64,000 nucleotides of DNA from Flavobacteriaceae bacterium (GCA_027490305.1 JAIXYI010000016.1:16948-80947); one strand, 5' to 3'. Numbered from the stretch's first letter, positions 53,569-61,880 are shown. Notes: generated by a model from the sequence alone, not told the origin. Numbers and translations are program-made.

Positions 53569-54252
53569 ATGAAAAAACTTGTGTTGTCTTTTGTTTTCGG
53601 CTGTTTGTCATTTGCCGGTTTTGCCCAGGTAGAGAAGGGGGATGAATACCTTCAACAACCCGATACCATTTCGATGAAACTCGACTTGCCGGATGTATAC
53701 ATCGATCCCAAGCAAGCAGCCCTTGACGCTGAGTTCCGAAAGCAGTTCCTGATTTTGCAACGTCGTGTTTATAAGGTCTATCCATACGCAAAAACCGCGG
53801 CCACACGCCTCACCGGACTCAACGCCGGCATGGATAAAATGAAGAGTTCGAAGGAAAAACGGAAGTACCAGAAGATCGTAGAGAAATATCTGAAAGAGCA
53901 GTTTGAACCGCAGTTGAAGAAGCTGTCGCGCAAAGACGGCCAGATTCTCGTCAAGCTCATCCATCGTCAGACTGGAAGCGCTACCTACGATTTGATCAAA
54001 GAATACAAAAGCGGCTGGAAAGCGTTTTGGTCAAACAACACGGCCAAACTGTTCGATATCAACCTCCGCACGACCTACCAACCGATGTTGGTCAACCAGG
54101 ATTACCTCATTGAAACCATCCTTACTCGGGCGTTTGCCAGCGGTCGATTGGAACCCCAGGCACCGGCGTTTCCCATTGACTACGACGTGGTGCAGGCGCA
54201 TTGGGAAAAGTTGGTAGCGGAGCAGGCAGAGAAAAAGGCCAACAAACCCTAA
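53569..54252 (+). CDS. DUF4294 exported protein
   Basis: A 227-residue exported protein (signal peptide MKKLVLSFVFGCLSFAGFAQ) of DUF4294, a Bacteroidetes family of unknown function. Conserved-looking pieces are LDLPDVYIDPKQAALDAEFRKQF, split LDLPDVYIDP and KQAALDAEFRKQF, and LILQRRVYKVYPYAKTAATRL, split LILQRRVYKVYPY and AKTAATRL. The chain is mostly helical and basic in the middle, with a helical C terminus. It stands alone, divergent from the M42 peptidase and ahead of a terminator. Confidence 0.82.
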   Translation: MKKLVLSFVFGCLSFAGFAQVEKGDEYLQQPDTISMKLDLPDVYIDPKQAALDAEFRKQFLILQRRVYKVYPYAKTAATRLTGLNAGMDKMKSSKEKRKYQKIVEKYLKEQFEPQLKKLSRKDGQILVKLIHRQTGSATYDLIKEYKSGWKAFWSNNTAKLFDINLRTTYQPMLVNQDYLIETILTRAFASGRLEPQAPAFPIDYDVVQAHWEKLVAEQAEKKANKP

Positions 54253-54309
54253 CGTTAGGTAGTCGTCATCGAGACGCGGAAGTCTTCAGATTAGAGATGC
54301 CCGACGTTG

Positions 54310-54346
54310 AAAAAAGAGAACAGCATAGCGCTGTTCTTTTTTATTT
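54310..54346 (+). terminator. Terminator after the DUF4294 gene
   Basis: The stem GAACAG/CTGTTC (54318-54323 and 54331-54336) is flanked by A-runs and T-runs (TTTTTTATTTTTAT). It separates DUF4294 from the cold-shock gene. Confidence 0.7.
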
Positions 54347-54368
54347 TTATAATATTTTTTAAAAATCG

Positions 54369-54397
54369 TTGAAAATAATTTAAAAGATGTACCTTTG
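54369..54397 (+). promoter_or_regulatory. Cold-shock gene promoter
   Basis: TTG at 54369-54371, an 18-base spacer and TACCTTTG at 54390-54397 form a complete Bacteroidetes promoter. The ATG follows 20 bases later at 54418; the short A/T-rich leader is TTAATATTTTATTTTT-like. Confidence 0.75.
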
Positions 54398-54417
54398 ACC
54401 CTTAATATTTTATTTTT

Positions 54418-54609
54418 ATGCAAGAAGGAACAATCAAATTTTTCAACGAAGACAAAGGCTTCGGGTTCATTACGCCAGACAATGGCAATGACGATTTGTT
54501 CGTACACGTGAGTGGTCTGAATGGTCGGGTACGCGAAAACGACAAAGTATCGTATACCGTTGAACAAGGTAAACGAGGACTTAACGCCGTAAACGTAACC
54601 GCGATCTAA
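54418..54609 (+). CDS. Cold-shock protein (CspA family)
   Basis: A 63-residue single cold-shock domain with the two nucleic-acid-binding motifs KGFGFIT (RNP1, residues 13-19) and DLFVHVSGL (RNP2, residues 26-34). The canonical length is about 65-70 residues, so this is a compact member. It binds single-stranded RNA or DNA as a chaperone and probably responds to growth or temperature. It has its own promoter and terminator. Confidence 0.95.
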   Translation: MQEGTIKFFNEDKGFGFITPDNGNDDLFVHVSGLNGRVRENDKVSYTVEQGKRGLNAVNVTAI

Positions 54610-54634
54610 AAATATATTTCCAATATGTTTTTAC

Positions 54635-54660
54635 AAGCCAACTTTTTAGTTGGCTTTTTT
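54635..54660 (+). terminator. Terminator after the cold-shock gene
   Basis: The stem AAGCCAAC/GTTGGCTT (54635-54642 and 54649-54656) has a six-base loop followed by T's. Confidence 0.8.
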
Positions 54661-54677
54661 GTTGGAATACAATGACC

Positions 54678-54841
54678 TTATGAGAGTCGGTTCAATACTT
54701 CTTTTAAGTAGATAGCCGCCTTGAACATCCCACTCCACAAGTCATCCCCTTTGGCAATGCGTTTCGAGACGGTTTTTATGGTCGGCTTTCGTCTATTTCG
54801 TCTGCCTTACGGATCATGTAGAGGTTGATCCGATGCGACAT
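54678..54841 (-). pseudogene. Possible frameshifted small gene
   Basis: Read leftward, ATG at 54841-54839 starts MSHRINLYMIRKADEIDESRP and stops at 54778-54776. In a neighbouring frame the sequence continues at once as IKTVSKRIAKGDDLWSGMFK then AAIYLKEVLNRLS, ending at a TAA (54680-54678). The second part looks protein-like but has no start codon of its own. A single-base shift near 54780 would join the two into one 50-55-residue protein. I do not recognise the family. A sequencing error is the main alternative, as is chance. Confidence 0.4.
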
Positions 54842-55098
54842 CGAGCCGTTGTAAAGTCGAATGGATGCTGACGAGTCCGAAACGGATGGTCTCTTTCCAT
54901 ATCTTTCACCGGTATTGTCGCGGAGGTTACGCCGCGTAAACCAAAGTTGGGCAAAGCCGTTGACCGGCCTGTTACAGCTTTCCGATCCGATTTTGCATGA
55001 GAGAAAGTTGTAACATTGGTGGTGAATTGTAGAAGAGACAGGCTGCCACACTCGCGTACTTTTGAGTAGCGAGAATACCCAGCTCTCGGCTATTTCCT
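54842..55098. other. Spacer without a supported gene
   Basis: Between the possible pseudogene and the phosphoesterase fusion. An open frame on the minus strand continues from the pseudogene but is not protein-like. I see no clear -7 box or RNA. Confidence 0.4.
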
Positions 55099-58000
55099 AT
55101 GTCTGTACGACACCCCCTTCTTCTTGCCGTTCTTGTCTGTATCTGTGCGTCTTGCGCCACCAAAAAGGTACAATACGGAAAGCGTGACTATACCATCAAC
55201 AGCGACACCCTCGCCAAATCGAAACTGGTGCATACCTTTTTCCTGACGGGAAATGGCGCAGCGGATGATAGTGTGTCGTTTTCGAACGAGCGGAATCTGT
55301 TCCGCAAACGACTCGCTGCCGCTTCTTCTAAAAGTACGTTGCTGTTTCTTGGCGACAACCTGTCTCCGAAAGATCCTGCACGTTCAGACCAGCGGGAAAT
55401 TGACGTCGAGATCAGCCTCGCCGGTTCGTTCCGTGGCCGTACCATTTTCCTGCCGGGCGATGGCGATTGGGAAAGGGGAGGGAAGGACGGACTGTTACGC
55501 GAGGCCCGTTACATCACCGAACGACTTGGCAACGGCAGTTTCCTTCCCGAAAAAGGCTGTCCGATACAGGAGGTTTCGGTGAACGATAATATAACGCTGT
55601 TACTGATCGATTCGCAATGGTATTTGCAAAATTGGGATGACAATCCCTCGTTAAACGACGACTGCGACCTCAAAACGCGCGACGACTTTCTCGAAAACCT
55701 CGAGGCGCGTCTCGAAGAAAACCAGCATCGTCTGGTAATCGTCGCCATGCACCATCCGTTGATGAGCAATGGGGTGTATGGCGGGCAGTATTCATGGCAG
55801 CAACAACTCTTTCCCTTTGATGCGCCTATTCCGCTTCCGGTGGTGGGCAGTGCGTTCAACATGGTGCGGAGTGCGTCGGGCACGAATCCGGGCGACTTAC
55901 GGAATCGAACCTACACGGCGTTTATCCGTCGCATTACTACCTTATTGCAAGGCCAGCCGAATGTGGTGGTGGTATCGGGTCACGAACGGAACCTGCAGTA
56001 CCTCGAACGCCATGGCCTACAGCAGGTCATCAGTGGCGCGCTTTCCCAAACCGAAGCCGCGCGGGCCATCTGGCGTGAGGATTTCTCATATGGTGGTGCC
56101 GGCTACGCTACCCTGCAGGTGTATGAGAAAGGCGAAAGCGTGGTAACTTACTACGCCCTTCGGAAGGGAAAAGAAGAGGTATTATACCGCCATTTAGTGA
56201 CACCGGTGCGGACCGAGATCGAACCAAAGGAGTTCTCCCGTCAGTTCCCGAAATACACCACGGCCGCGATTTATACGCCGGAAGAGACGACGAAAAGTGG
56301 CTTCCATTCGTTTTTATGGGGGAAGCACTATCGCGGACTATATTCGCGCCCGGTGGAGACCCGAACGGCGTTGCTCGACACGCTCTACGGGGGGGTACGT
56401 CCGATTGAATTAACGGGCGGCGAGCAGTCGCGGGCGTTGAAACTGGAAGGTCGCAACGGCAAGCAGTATTCGATGCGGGCGTTGCGGAAACCGGCGGCGC
56501 GTTTCCTTCAGAAGACCGCGTTTCGCGACGTCTACATCGCCAATGACCTGGAGGAGACCTATGTGGCCGATTTCATGATGGATTTCTATACCTCGTCGCA
56601 CCCCTACGCCGCATTGGTGGTGGATGACCTTGCGGCTGCCATCGGCGTGGCCCACAGTAATCCGCGCTTGTATTTTGTGCCACGACAGCCTGCGTTGGGC
56701 GAGTTCAATGAGACATTCGGCGACGAACTCTACCTGATCGAAGAGCGGGCGGACGACGGTTTCGAGAAGCTGGCCAGTTTCGGGAAGCCGGATGCGTTGG
56801 TCAGTACGGAAGAAGTGTTGGAGAACATCAGAAAAGATAACCGACACCGCATCGATGAGAATGCCTACATCCGCGCGCGGCTTTTCGACATGCTGTTGGG
56901 CGACTGGGACCGTCAACAGGCGCAGTGGCGTTGGGGTGCTTACAATATAAAAGGCAAGGTCGTATACAAGCCCATCCCGCGCGACCGCGACCAGGTCTTC
57001 CCGAAATACGGAGGGGCATTGCTGCCGCTTGTGTTGAGTACGCCGCCCTTGCGTCACATGAAAACCTTTCGCGATGATATCCATAATGTCAAATGGCTCA
57101 ATGCAGAAGCCTATACGCTGGACCTGGCGCTGATTACCCAGGCGTCGGCGAACGATTGGCTTACGCAGGCCGACTACATCGACAAAAACCTGACCGACAA
57201 GACCATACAAGACGCTTTCCGCAATCTTCCCCCGGAAATGCAGGACGGCTCGGCACGTGAGATACAGAAACGACTTAAAAGCCGCCGGGACCGGTTGCAT
57301 CGACATGCCCTTGACTATTACCGCGTATTGCACCGTACCGTCCCGATTGTCGGAACCGAAAAACGCGACCGATTCGTAGTGAAACGCCAAAACGACGGCG
57401 CCACCGAGGTCGTCGTGTATGATGAAACGGAAAAAGGATGGGAAGAACGCTTCCGGCACGCCTATCCGCGAAAGGAGACCCGCGAAATCTGGCTGTATGG
57501 ACTTGGAGGCGAGGATGTCTTCGAAGTGAACGACGGAGGAAGACCAGGCGCAAAGGTGCGGCTTGTGGGCGGCAGTGAAGACGATACCTACCATATTCAG
57601 AACGGACGCCGGGTTTTGGTGTATGATTCGCCCAAGCCGGAAACGTCGATCGAAACGGATGGCCGCGCACGGCTGTCGATGACATATGATTACGATTTGA
57701 ACCGCTATGATTACCGTCGACCGAAATACAGTTATTTGGGAAAACTGCCGTATCTGGGTTACAATCCGGATGATGGCGTCAAGATAGGGGCGCGGTTAGC
57801 GTTGACGGTGAATGGCTTCCACCGGAATCCGTTCTCGCAACGACACATACTGCGAGGGAACTACTATTTCGCTACCAAAGGATATGAAGTGATCTACAAC
57901 GGGGAATTTCCCAGCCGACTCCGTAAGTGGCGTTTCGGACTTGATGCACGCTATACCTCACCGGTTTTCAGTTTTAATTTCTTTGGCTACGGCAATGAAA

Positions 58001-58770
58001 CCGTTGATACCAGGAAGTCGGAAGGACTCGACTACAACCGCGTGAAAAGCCAGTTTATTTCGGTGGTGCCCGGCCTTACGTATACAGCAGATAACGGCTT
58101 TTTCGTGTACGGACAGGTGCAGTATGAGTCGTATGCCGTGCAGGCCACCGAGGGGCGTTTTATCTCGACTGGTCTTATCCGGCCGGAAGTGTTCAGCCAA
58201 CAACAGTTCGCCGGGCTGGCGGTGGGGTATGGTTTCCGGAATTACGACAGTGAGGCATTGCCCACCCTCGGACTCGCGTTTTTAGCAGAAGCCGGATGGA
58301 AGGTCAACCTCGAAGATACGCGTCGCCAGGTGCCCCACGCCACGTTGTCGCTGTCGATTACCCACAAATTGGTGCCCGACGGACGTCTGGTAGCCGCTTC
58401 GCAGGCGAAAGCCCGCTTCCTGTTCAGCAACGACTATGAGTTCTACCAAATGGCCACCATCGGAGGTGATTATGACGTCAGGGCATTCCGGGCCCAGCGC
58501 TTCTCGGGGAAACAGTCGTTTTTCCAGAGTACCGACCTGCGGTATGAAATTGGGAAGATCCGCCGCAGCGTGTTGCCTTTGCGCTATGGGGTTTTGGGCG
58601 GTTTCGATTACGGCCGTGTGTGGTTGCCGGGCGAGGTTTCTAACACCTGGCATACGTCGTATGGAGGTGGACTTTGGCTGACAGGCATTGACATCGTGAC
58701 GGCTAAAGTGTCGTATTTTATGTCGCCGGAAGGTGGGCGTGTGTCGTTCGGACTCGGCTTCGGTTTTTAA
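55099..58770 (+). CDS. Metallophosphoesterase-like lipoprotein fused to an outer-membrane barrel
   Basis: A 1,223-residue lipoprotein (signal with ICASC, Cys at 19; the -3 position is Cys rather than Leu). N-terminal calcineurin-like region (about 45-350): FLTGNGAAD, LLFLGDNLSP, LPGDGDW, AMHHPLMSNG and SGHERNLQ. Compared with the canonical GDAG, GNHDW and GHEHNLQ motifs, three metal-ligand sites are changed, so activity is doubtful. A middle region (about 470-870) includes MLLGDWDRQQAQWRW and PRDRDQVFPK, reminiscent of HipA/FAM20-type kinase folds, not proven. The C-terminal part (about 870-1223) is an outer-membrane barrel, resembling BamA/surface-antigen domains and ending SFGLGFGF. Predicted to face the periplasm or cell surface. 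Confidence 0.82.
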   Translation: MSVRHPLLLAVLVCICASCATKKVQYGKRDYTINSDTLAKSKLVHTFFLTGNGAADDSVSFSNERNLFRKRLAAASSKSTLLFLGDNLSPKDPARSDQREIDVEISLAGSFRGRTIFLPGDGDWERGGKDGLLREARYITERLGNGSFLPEKGCPIQEVSVNDNITLLLIDSQWYLQNWDDNPSLNDDCDLKTRDDFLENLEARLEENQHRLVIVAMHHPLMSNGVYGGQYSWQQQLFPFDAPIPLPVVGSAFNMVRSASGTNPGDLRNRTYTAFIRRITTLLQGQPNVVVVSGHERNLQYLERHGLQQVISGALSQTEAARAIWREDFSYGGAGYATLQVYEKGESVVTYYALRKGKEEVLYRHLVTPVRTEIEPKEFSRQFPKYTTAAIYTPEETTKSGFHSFLWGKHYRGLYSRPVETRTALLDTLYGGVRPIELTGGEQSRALKLEGRNGKQYSMRALRKPAARFLQKTAFRDVYIANDLEETYVADFMMDFYTSSHPYAALVVDDLAAAIGVAHSNPRLYFVPRQPALGEFNETFGDELYLIEERADDGFEKLASFGKPDALVSTEEVLENIRKDNRHRIDENAYIRARLFDMLLGDWDRQQAQWRWGAYNIKGKVVYKPIPRDRDQVFPKYGGALLPLVLSTPPLRHMKTFRDDIHNVKWLNAEAYTLDLALITQASANDWLTQADYIDKNLTDKTIQDAFRNLPPEMQDGSAREIQKRLKSRRDRLHRHALDYYRVLHRTVPIVGTEKRDRFVVKRQNDGATEVVVYDETEKGWEERFRHAYPRKETREIWLYGLGGEDVFEVNDGGRPGAKVRLVGGSEDDTYHIQNGRRVLVYDSPKPETSIETDGRARLSMTYDYDLNRYDYRRPKYSYLGKLPYLGYNPDDGVKIGARLALTVNGFHRNPFSQRHILRGNYYFATKGYEVIYNGEFPSRLRKWRFGLDARYTSPVFSFNFFGYGNETVDTRKSEGLDYNRVKSQFISVVPGLTYTADNGFFVYGQVQYESYAVQATEGRFISTGLIRPEVFSQQQFAGLAVGYGFRNYDSEALPTLGLAFLAEAGWKVNLEDTRRQVPHATLSLSITHKLVPDGRLVAASQAKARFLFSNDYEFYQMATIGGDYDVRAFRAQRFSGKQSFFQSTDLRYEIGKIRRSVLPLRYGVLGGFDYGRVWLPGEVSNTWHTSYGGGLWLTGIDIVTAKVSYFMSPEGGRVSFGLGFGF

Positions 58771-58807
58771 CCTCGTCTTCTTCGTTCGTCCAATCGACGG
58801 AAACGCC

Positions 58808-58815
58808 TATATTTG
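58808..58815 (+). promoter_or_regulatory. -7 box of ychF
   Basis: TATATTTG, exact TAnnTTTG match, 19 bases before the ychF ATG at 58835; an in-frame extension to 58733 would overlap it and is therefore disfavoured. Confidence 0.7.
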
Positions 58816-58834
58816 CAACCGCAAAAACCATCTC

Positions 58835-59929
58835 ATGAAAGCAGGTATCGTCGGGTTGCCGAACGTCGGAAAATCCACTCTCTTCAACTGTTTGTCTAAC
58901 GCCAAGGCCCAAAGCGCGAACTTCCCGTTCTGCACGATCGAACCGAATGTCGGCGTCGTCAACGTACCCGATCCGCGTATGGCGAAGCTCGAAGAACTTG
59001 TCAAGCCGGAGCGTGTGGTGATGGCGACGGTTGAAATCGTTGATATCGCCGGACTCGTAAAAGGCGCGTCGAAAGGCGAGGGGTTGGGTAACCAGTTTTT
59101 GGGGAATATCCGCGAGTGTAATGCGATCATCCACGTACTTCGCTGTTTTGATAACGACAATATCGTCCACGTAGACGGGAACGTGAACCCGATCCGCGAC
59201 AAGGAAACCATCGATATCGAATTGCAACTCAAAGACCTTGAGACGGTTGAAAAGCGCCAGGAGAAAACCAAACGTGCCGCAAAAACCGGCAACAAAGAAG
59301 CCATAACAGAGGATGCCCTGCTTGAGCGCATCCGCGAGGCCTTGTTGCAAGGGAAGTCGGCCCGGACGGTGAAACCGAAGAACGAAGAGGAAGAGGAATT
59401 GATGGAAAGCTTCCAACTCATCACCACCAAGCCTGTGTTGTATGTGTGCAACGTGGACGAAGGTGCTGCCGCCACCGGTAATGCCTATGTAGACAAGGTA
59501 CGTGAACTGGTGAAGGATGAAGATGCGGAAGTGATCGTATTGGCGGTGGGCACGGAAGCCGATATCACCGAACTGGAAACCTACGAAGAACGCCAAATGT
59601 TCCTGGAAGACCTGGGACTAAGCGAGCCGGGTGCTTCCGTCCTGATCCGGGCGGCTTACAAACTCCTGAAACAACAAACCTATTTTACCGCGGGCGTCAA
59701 GGAAGTCCGTGCCTGGACCATCCCAATTGGCGCTACGGCCCCTAAAGCCGCGAGTGTCATCCATACCGATTTTGAAAAAGGGTTCATCCGCGCGGAAGTC
59801 ATCGCCTATGACGACTACGTAGCGTATGGATCGGAAGCCAAAGTCAAAGAAGCCGGTAAATTCCGTGTCGAAGGCAAAGAATACATCGTAAAAGACGGCG
59901 ACGTGATGCACTTCCGCTTCAACGTTTAA
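58835..59929 (+). CDS. ychF: Redox-regulated ATPase/GTPase YchF
   Basis: A 364-residue Obg-family P-loop protein. Walker A GLPNVGKSTLFNCL (residues 7-20), an unusual G4 region for YchF with NVDE in the YVCNVDEGAAATG segment (ATP preference in the family), a coiled-coil insert rich in Lys/Glu (about 125-200), and the C-terminal TGS-like domain ending VKDGDVMHFRFNV. It binds ribosomes and is linked to stress responses. The stop overlaps the next ATG by one base (TAATG), so the next gene is translationally coupled. Confidence 0.97.
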   Translation: MKAGIVGLPNVGKSTLFNCLSNAKAQSANFPFCTIEPNVGVVNVPDPRMAKLEELVKPERVVMATVEIVDIAGLVKGASKGEGLGNQFLGNIRECNAIIHVLRCFDNDNIVHVDGNVNPIRDKETIDIELQLKDLETVEKRQEKTKRAAKTGNKEAITEDALLERIREALLQGKSARTVKPKNEEEEELMESFQLITTKPVLYVCNVDEGAAATGNAYVDKVRELVKDEDAEVIVLAVGTEADITELETYEERQMFLEDLGLSEPGASVLIRAAYKLLKQQTYFTAGVKEVRAWTIPIGATAPKAASVIHTDFEKGFIRAEVIAYDDYVAYGSEAKVKEAGKFRVEGKEYIVKDGDVMHFRFNV

Positions 59930-60240
59930 TGGACGAGCGAACGGCTAAACCCCGCTTTTCTGCCTTGCTGCAATTTCTTCCTGAAAAAGAAGTCGGTGGA
60001 CAATCCCCAATTTCATCCGGGCATCGCGTGGGCGTCTCCTTTCCTTTTTCGAATCTTGTGTGGAATGCGCATCTCGATTTTGGCGATGTCGAAAACGTAT
60101 ACCCCGGTGATTCCGTCTCCTCCGAGATAACCTTGCCAGACGGGGCCGCCATTGCCGGGCAACTGTATGTCGGGCTTGATTTCGATTTTACGCAGGGCGA
60201 TCGTGTGATCGGGACGGGTGTCGTGAGGAAGATAGCCTAA
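59929..60240 (+). CDS. EF-Tu domain III-like small protein coupled to ychF
   Basis: A 103-residue cytoplasmic protein without signal peptide. It resembles the C-terminal beta-barrel of elongation factor Tu: VYPGDSVSSEITLPD (compare the PGD-x-V motif) and FTQGDRVIGTGVVRKIA at its end (compare the EF-Tu GGRTVGAGVV segment). It lacks any GTPase domain. Its ATG overlaps the ychF stop by one base. A role in translation or protein binding is inference; it could also be a stand-alone beta-barrel recruited for another purpose. Confidence 0.75.
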   Translation: MDERTAKPRFSALLQFLPEKEVGGQSPISSGHRVGVSFPFSNLVWNAHLDFGDVENVYPGDSVSSEITLPDGAAIAGQLYVGLDFDFTQGDRVIGTGVVRKIA

Positions 60241-60266
60241 TAATCCGGTGATTTTTTCGTTGTTAT

Positions 60267-60293
60267 GGTAACACGATTCTAGTCGTGTCTACC
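60267..60293 (+). promoter_or_regulatory. Hairpin in the leader of the transglutaminase-like gene
   Basis: GGTA-ACACGA-TTCTAG-TCGTGT-C-TACC forms a 10-bp stem (60267-60276 with 60283-60293) with one bulge and a 6-base loop. It ends 4 bases before the ATG at 60298, so it could hide the initiation region. There is no U-tract, so it is not a terminator. Confidence 0.45.
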
Positions 60294-60297
60294 CACC

Positions 60298-61281
60298 ATG
60301 AAGATGAAGCAAATTGCCGGATGGGTCTCTATTGCCCTCTTTTTCCTGTCGTGGGGATCGCACGCGCAGGAGTACCGGAACGTAGACGAAACGATCCAGT
60401 CGTATCCCGTTTCTTTTGCTTCCCCGAAGGCATTGGCCCAACGGTTGGCAGCGGATTTCAAAACAGAACCCGAGCGCGTCCGCGGCCTGTTCACCTGGAT
60501 GGCAACGCATATCGACTATGACATGCCGCTCTATCGCGAGATTGCCCGCGGTGGGAAAGTGGCCTTCTGGTATAAGTCTGAGAACGACCGTAAGGCGCAG
60601 GAACGCGCGTTCACGGCGGATCTTGCAGTCAGGACGCTTCGGAGCCACAAGGCCGTCTGCCAGGGTTATACCGCGCTGTTTCGGACGGTATGCAACGAAC
60701 TGGGTATCGACTGTATCGATATTTCCGGAACCGCTAAAAGCACGCTGTCACAAATTGGGCGTTTGCCGGCGAAAAGCAACCACGTGTGGAATGCCGTCAA
60801 GATTGACGGGGTTTGGCAGTTGGTGGATGTGACCTGGGCGGCGGGCAATGTCAACGAGAAAGGGCAGTTCGTGCGGCGTTTCAACCCCGCGTATTTCTGC
60901 ACACCGCCCGAGCGTTTTTTCCTCAACCATTTTCCCGAAGATACCCGGTTGGCTTCTACGGTTCCGTCGCCTAACGAGTTTGCCCGCCTGCCGTTGTTTT
61001 ACAGCACCTATCTGCAGTCGGAATGCGAGCTGGTATCGCCTACGGCAGGGTGCCTGTCAACAGATCGGCCGGTGCGTATACCGTTTCGATTCAACGGATT
61101 ACCCGACGACGCGGAGTTGGGGTATTGCTTCAACGGCGACCGCTACCTAAACCGGGCGGTGGTATCCCGCGAGGGCGATGCCACCTATTTCGAGGTGCCG
61201 TTACAGCCGGGGCAGAAGGGGTATTTGACGGTGTTTCTGAATAACCGGTCGTTGGTGGCGTATAAGATTGGAAGTAAGTAG
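60298..61281 (+). CDS. Exported transglutaminase-like (papain-fold) protein
   Basis: A 327-residue protein with a signal peptide (KQIAGWVSIALFFLSWGSHA). The transglutaminase-core triad is visible: Cys in HKAVCQGYTALFRTVCNEL (about residue 121), His in SNHVWNAVKIDG (about 161) and Asp in WQLVDVTWAAGN (about 175). The YDMP segment upstream is typical for this family, which resembles eukaryotic cytokinesis protein 3. The C-terminal third is a beta-sandwich-like domain. Expected activity: peptide hydrolysis or crosslinking outside the cytoplasm. It follows the ychF pair after 57 bases. Confidence 0.88.
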   Translation: MKMKQIAGWVSIALFFLSWGSHAQEYRNVDETIQSYPVSFASPKALAQRLAADFKTEPERVRGLFTWMATHIDYDMPLYREIARGGKVAFWYKSENDRKAQERAFTADLAVRTLRSHKAVCQGYTALFRTVCNELGIDCIDISGTAKSTLSQIGRLPAKSNHVWNAVKIDGVWQLVDVTWAAGNVNEKGQFVRRFNPAYFCTPPERFFLNHFPEDTRLASTVPSPNEFARLPLFYSTYLQSECELVSPTAGCLSTDRPVRIPFRFNGLPDDAELGYCFNGDRYLNRAVVSREGDATYFEVPLQPGQKGYLTVFLNNRSLVAYKIGSK

Positions 61282-61313
61282 TGAATGAGCTAATGAGTGG
61301 TTAGTTGTTAGTG

Positions 61314-61362
61314 GTCAGTAGTCAGTAGTCAGTGGTCAGTAGTCAGTGGTTGGTGGTCAGGG
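61314..61362 (+). repeat. Heptanucleotide tandem repeat
   Basis: Seven consecutive 7-base units of GTCAGTA/GTCAGTG, with the last two degenerate (GTTGGTG, GTCAGGG). Confidence 0.7.
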
Positions 61363-61460
61363 GTTGGTCGTTACTGGTCGGTTGAGAAACGCCTCCTTTA
61401 CGCATTTGCTCGGTTACTCAGTTTACAATCTTCTCAAACGCTATCAAAGCTCCTGACAAA

Positions 61461-61691
61461 GTCAATTAAACTGATTAGAAGGTCAATTAAACTGACTAAG
61501 AAGTCATTAAAATTGACAAGGAAGTCAATTGAACTGACTAGAAAGTCATTAGAATTGACAAGGAAGTCAATTGAATTGACTAGAAAGTCATTAGAATTGA
61601 CAAGGAAGTCATTAGAATTGACAAGGAAGTCATTAAAATTGACAAGGAAGTCATTAAAATTGACAAGGAAGTCGATTAAACGGACTCGAGA
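61461..61691 (+). repeat. 21-bp tandem array (11 units) of near-palindromic sites
   Basis: Eleven complete units of exactly 21 bp plus a partial twelfth. Each begins with GTCA(A)TT and contains an inverted repeat close to GTCAATT-G-AATTGAC (perfect in the unit at 61566-61580), followed by a short A/G tail such as AAGGAA or TAGAAA. Two unit classes alternate in the left half. The 21-bp step places every site on the same DNA face. Confidence 0.85.
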
Positions 61692-61872
61692 GACAATTTA
61701 ATTCCTATTAAAGGCAATTCATGTTACTTTCGGGATTTTGGCGTATCCGAACTAGTAAATTTCAAATGCTTAACCTGATACATAAACCCAGAATCGGTTA
61801 CAGCAGCCCTATCTAAAATCAACTATTTCAGGCATGTACGTGTACGCAGAAGGTTAGTAGTCGGAATTTCCC

Positions 61873-61880
61873 TATTTTTG
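61873..61880 (+). promoter_or_regulatory. -7 box of the LRR protein gene
   Basis: TATTTTTG is an exact TAnnTTTG match, 78 bases before the ATG at 61959, giving a fairly long leader. Confidence 0.6.

Noticed and set aside
56410..57594. A 394-codon open frame opposite the phosphoesterase fusion gene
   Set aside because: The sense frame carries all recognisable motifs; the antisense frame has none and is a shadow of G/C-rich codon use.
61461..61691. Possible CRISPR array
   Set aside because: Units are contiguous at exactly 21 bp with no unique spacers, and no cas genes are nearby.
61513..61701. A 62-codon frame encoding regular SIELTRK heptads
   Set aside because: It begins with TTG, has no promoter at a suitable distance and exists because the 21-bp repeat is divisible by three; the protein pattern follows the DNA repeat.
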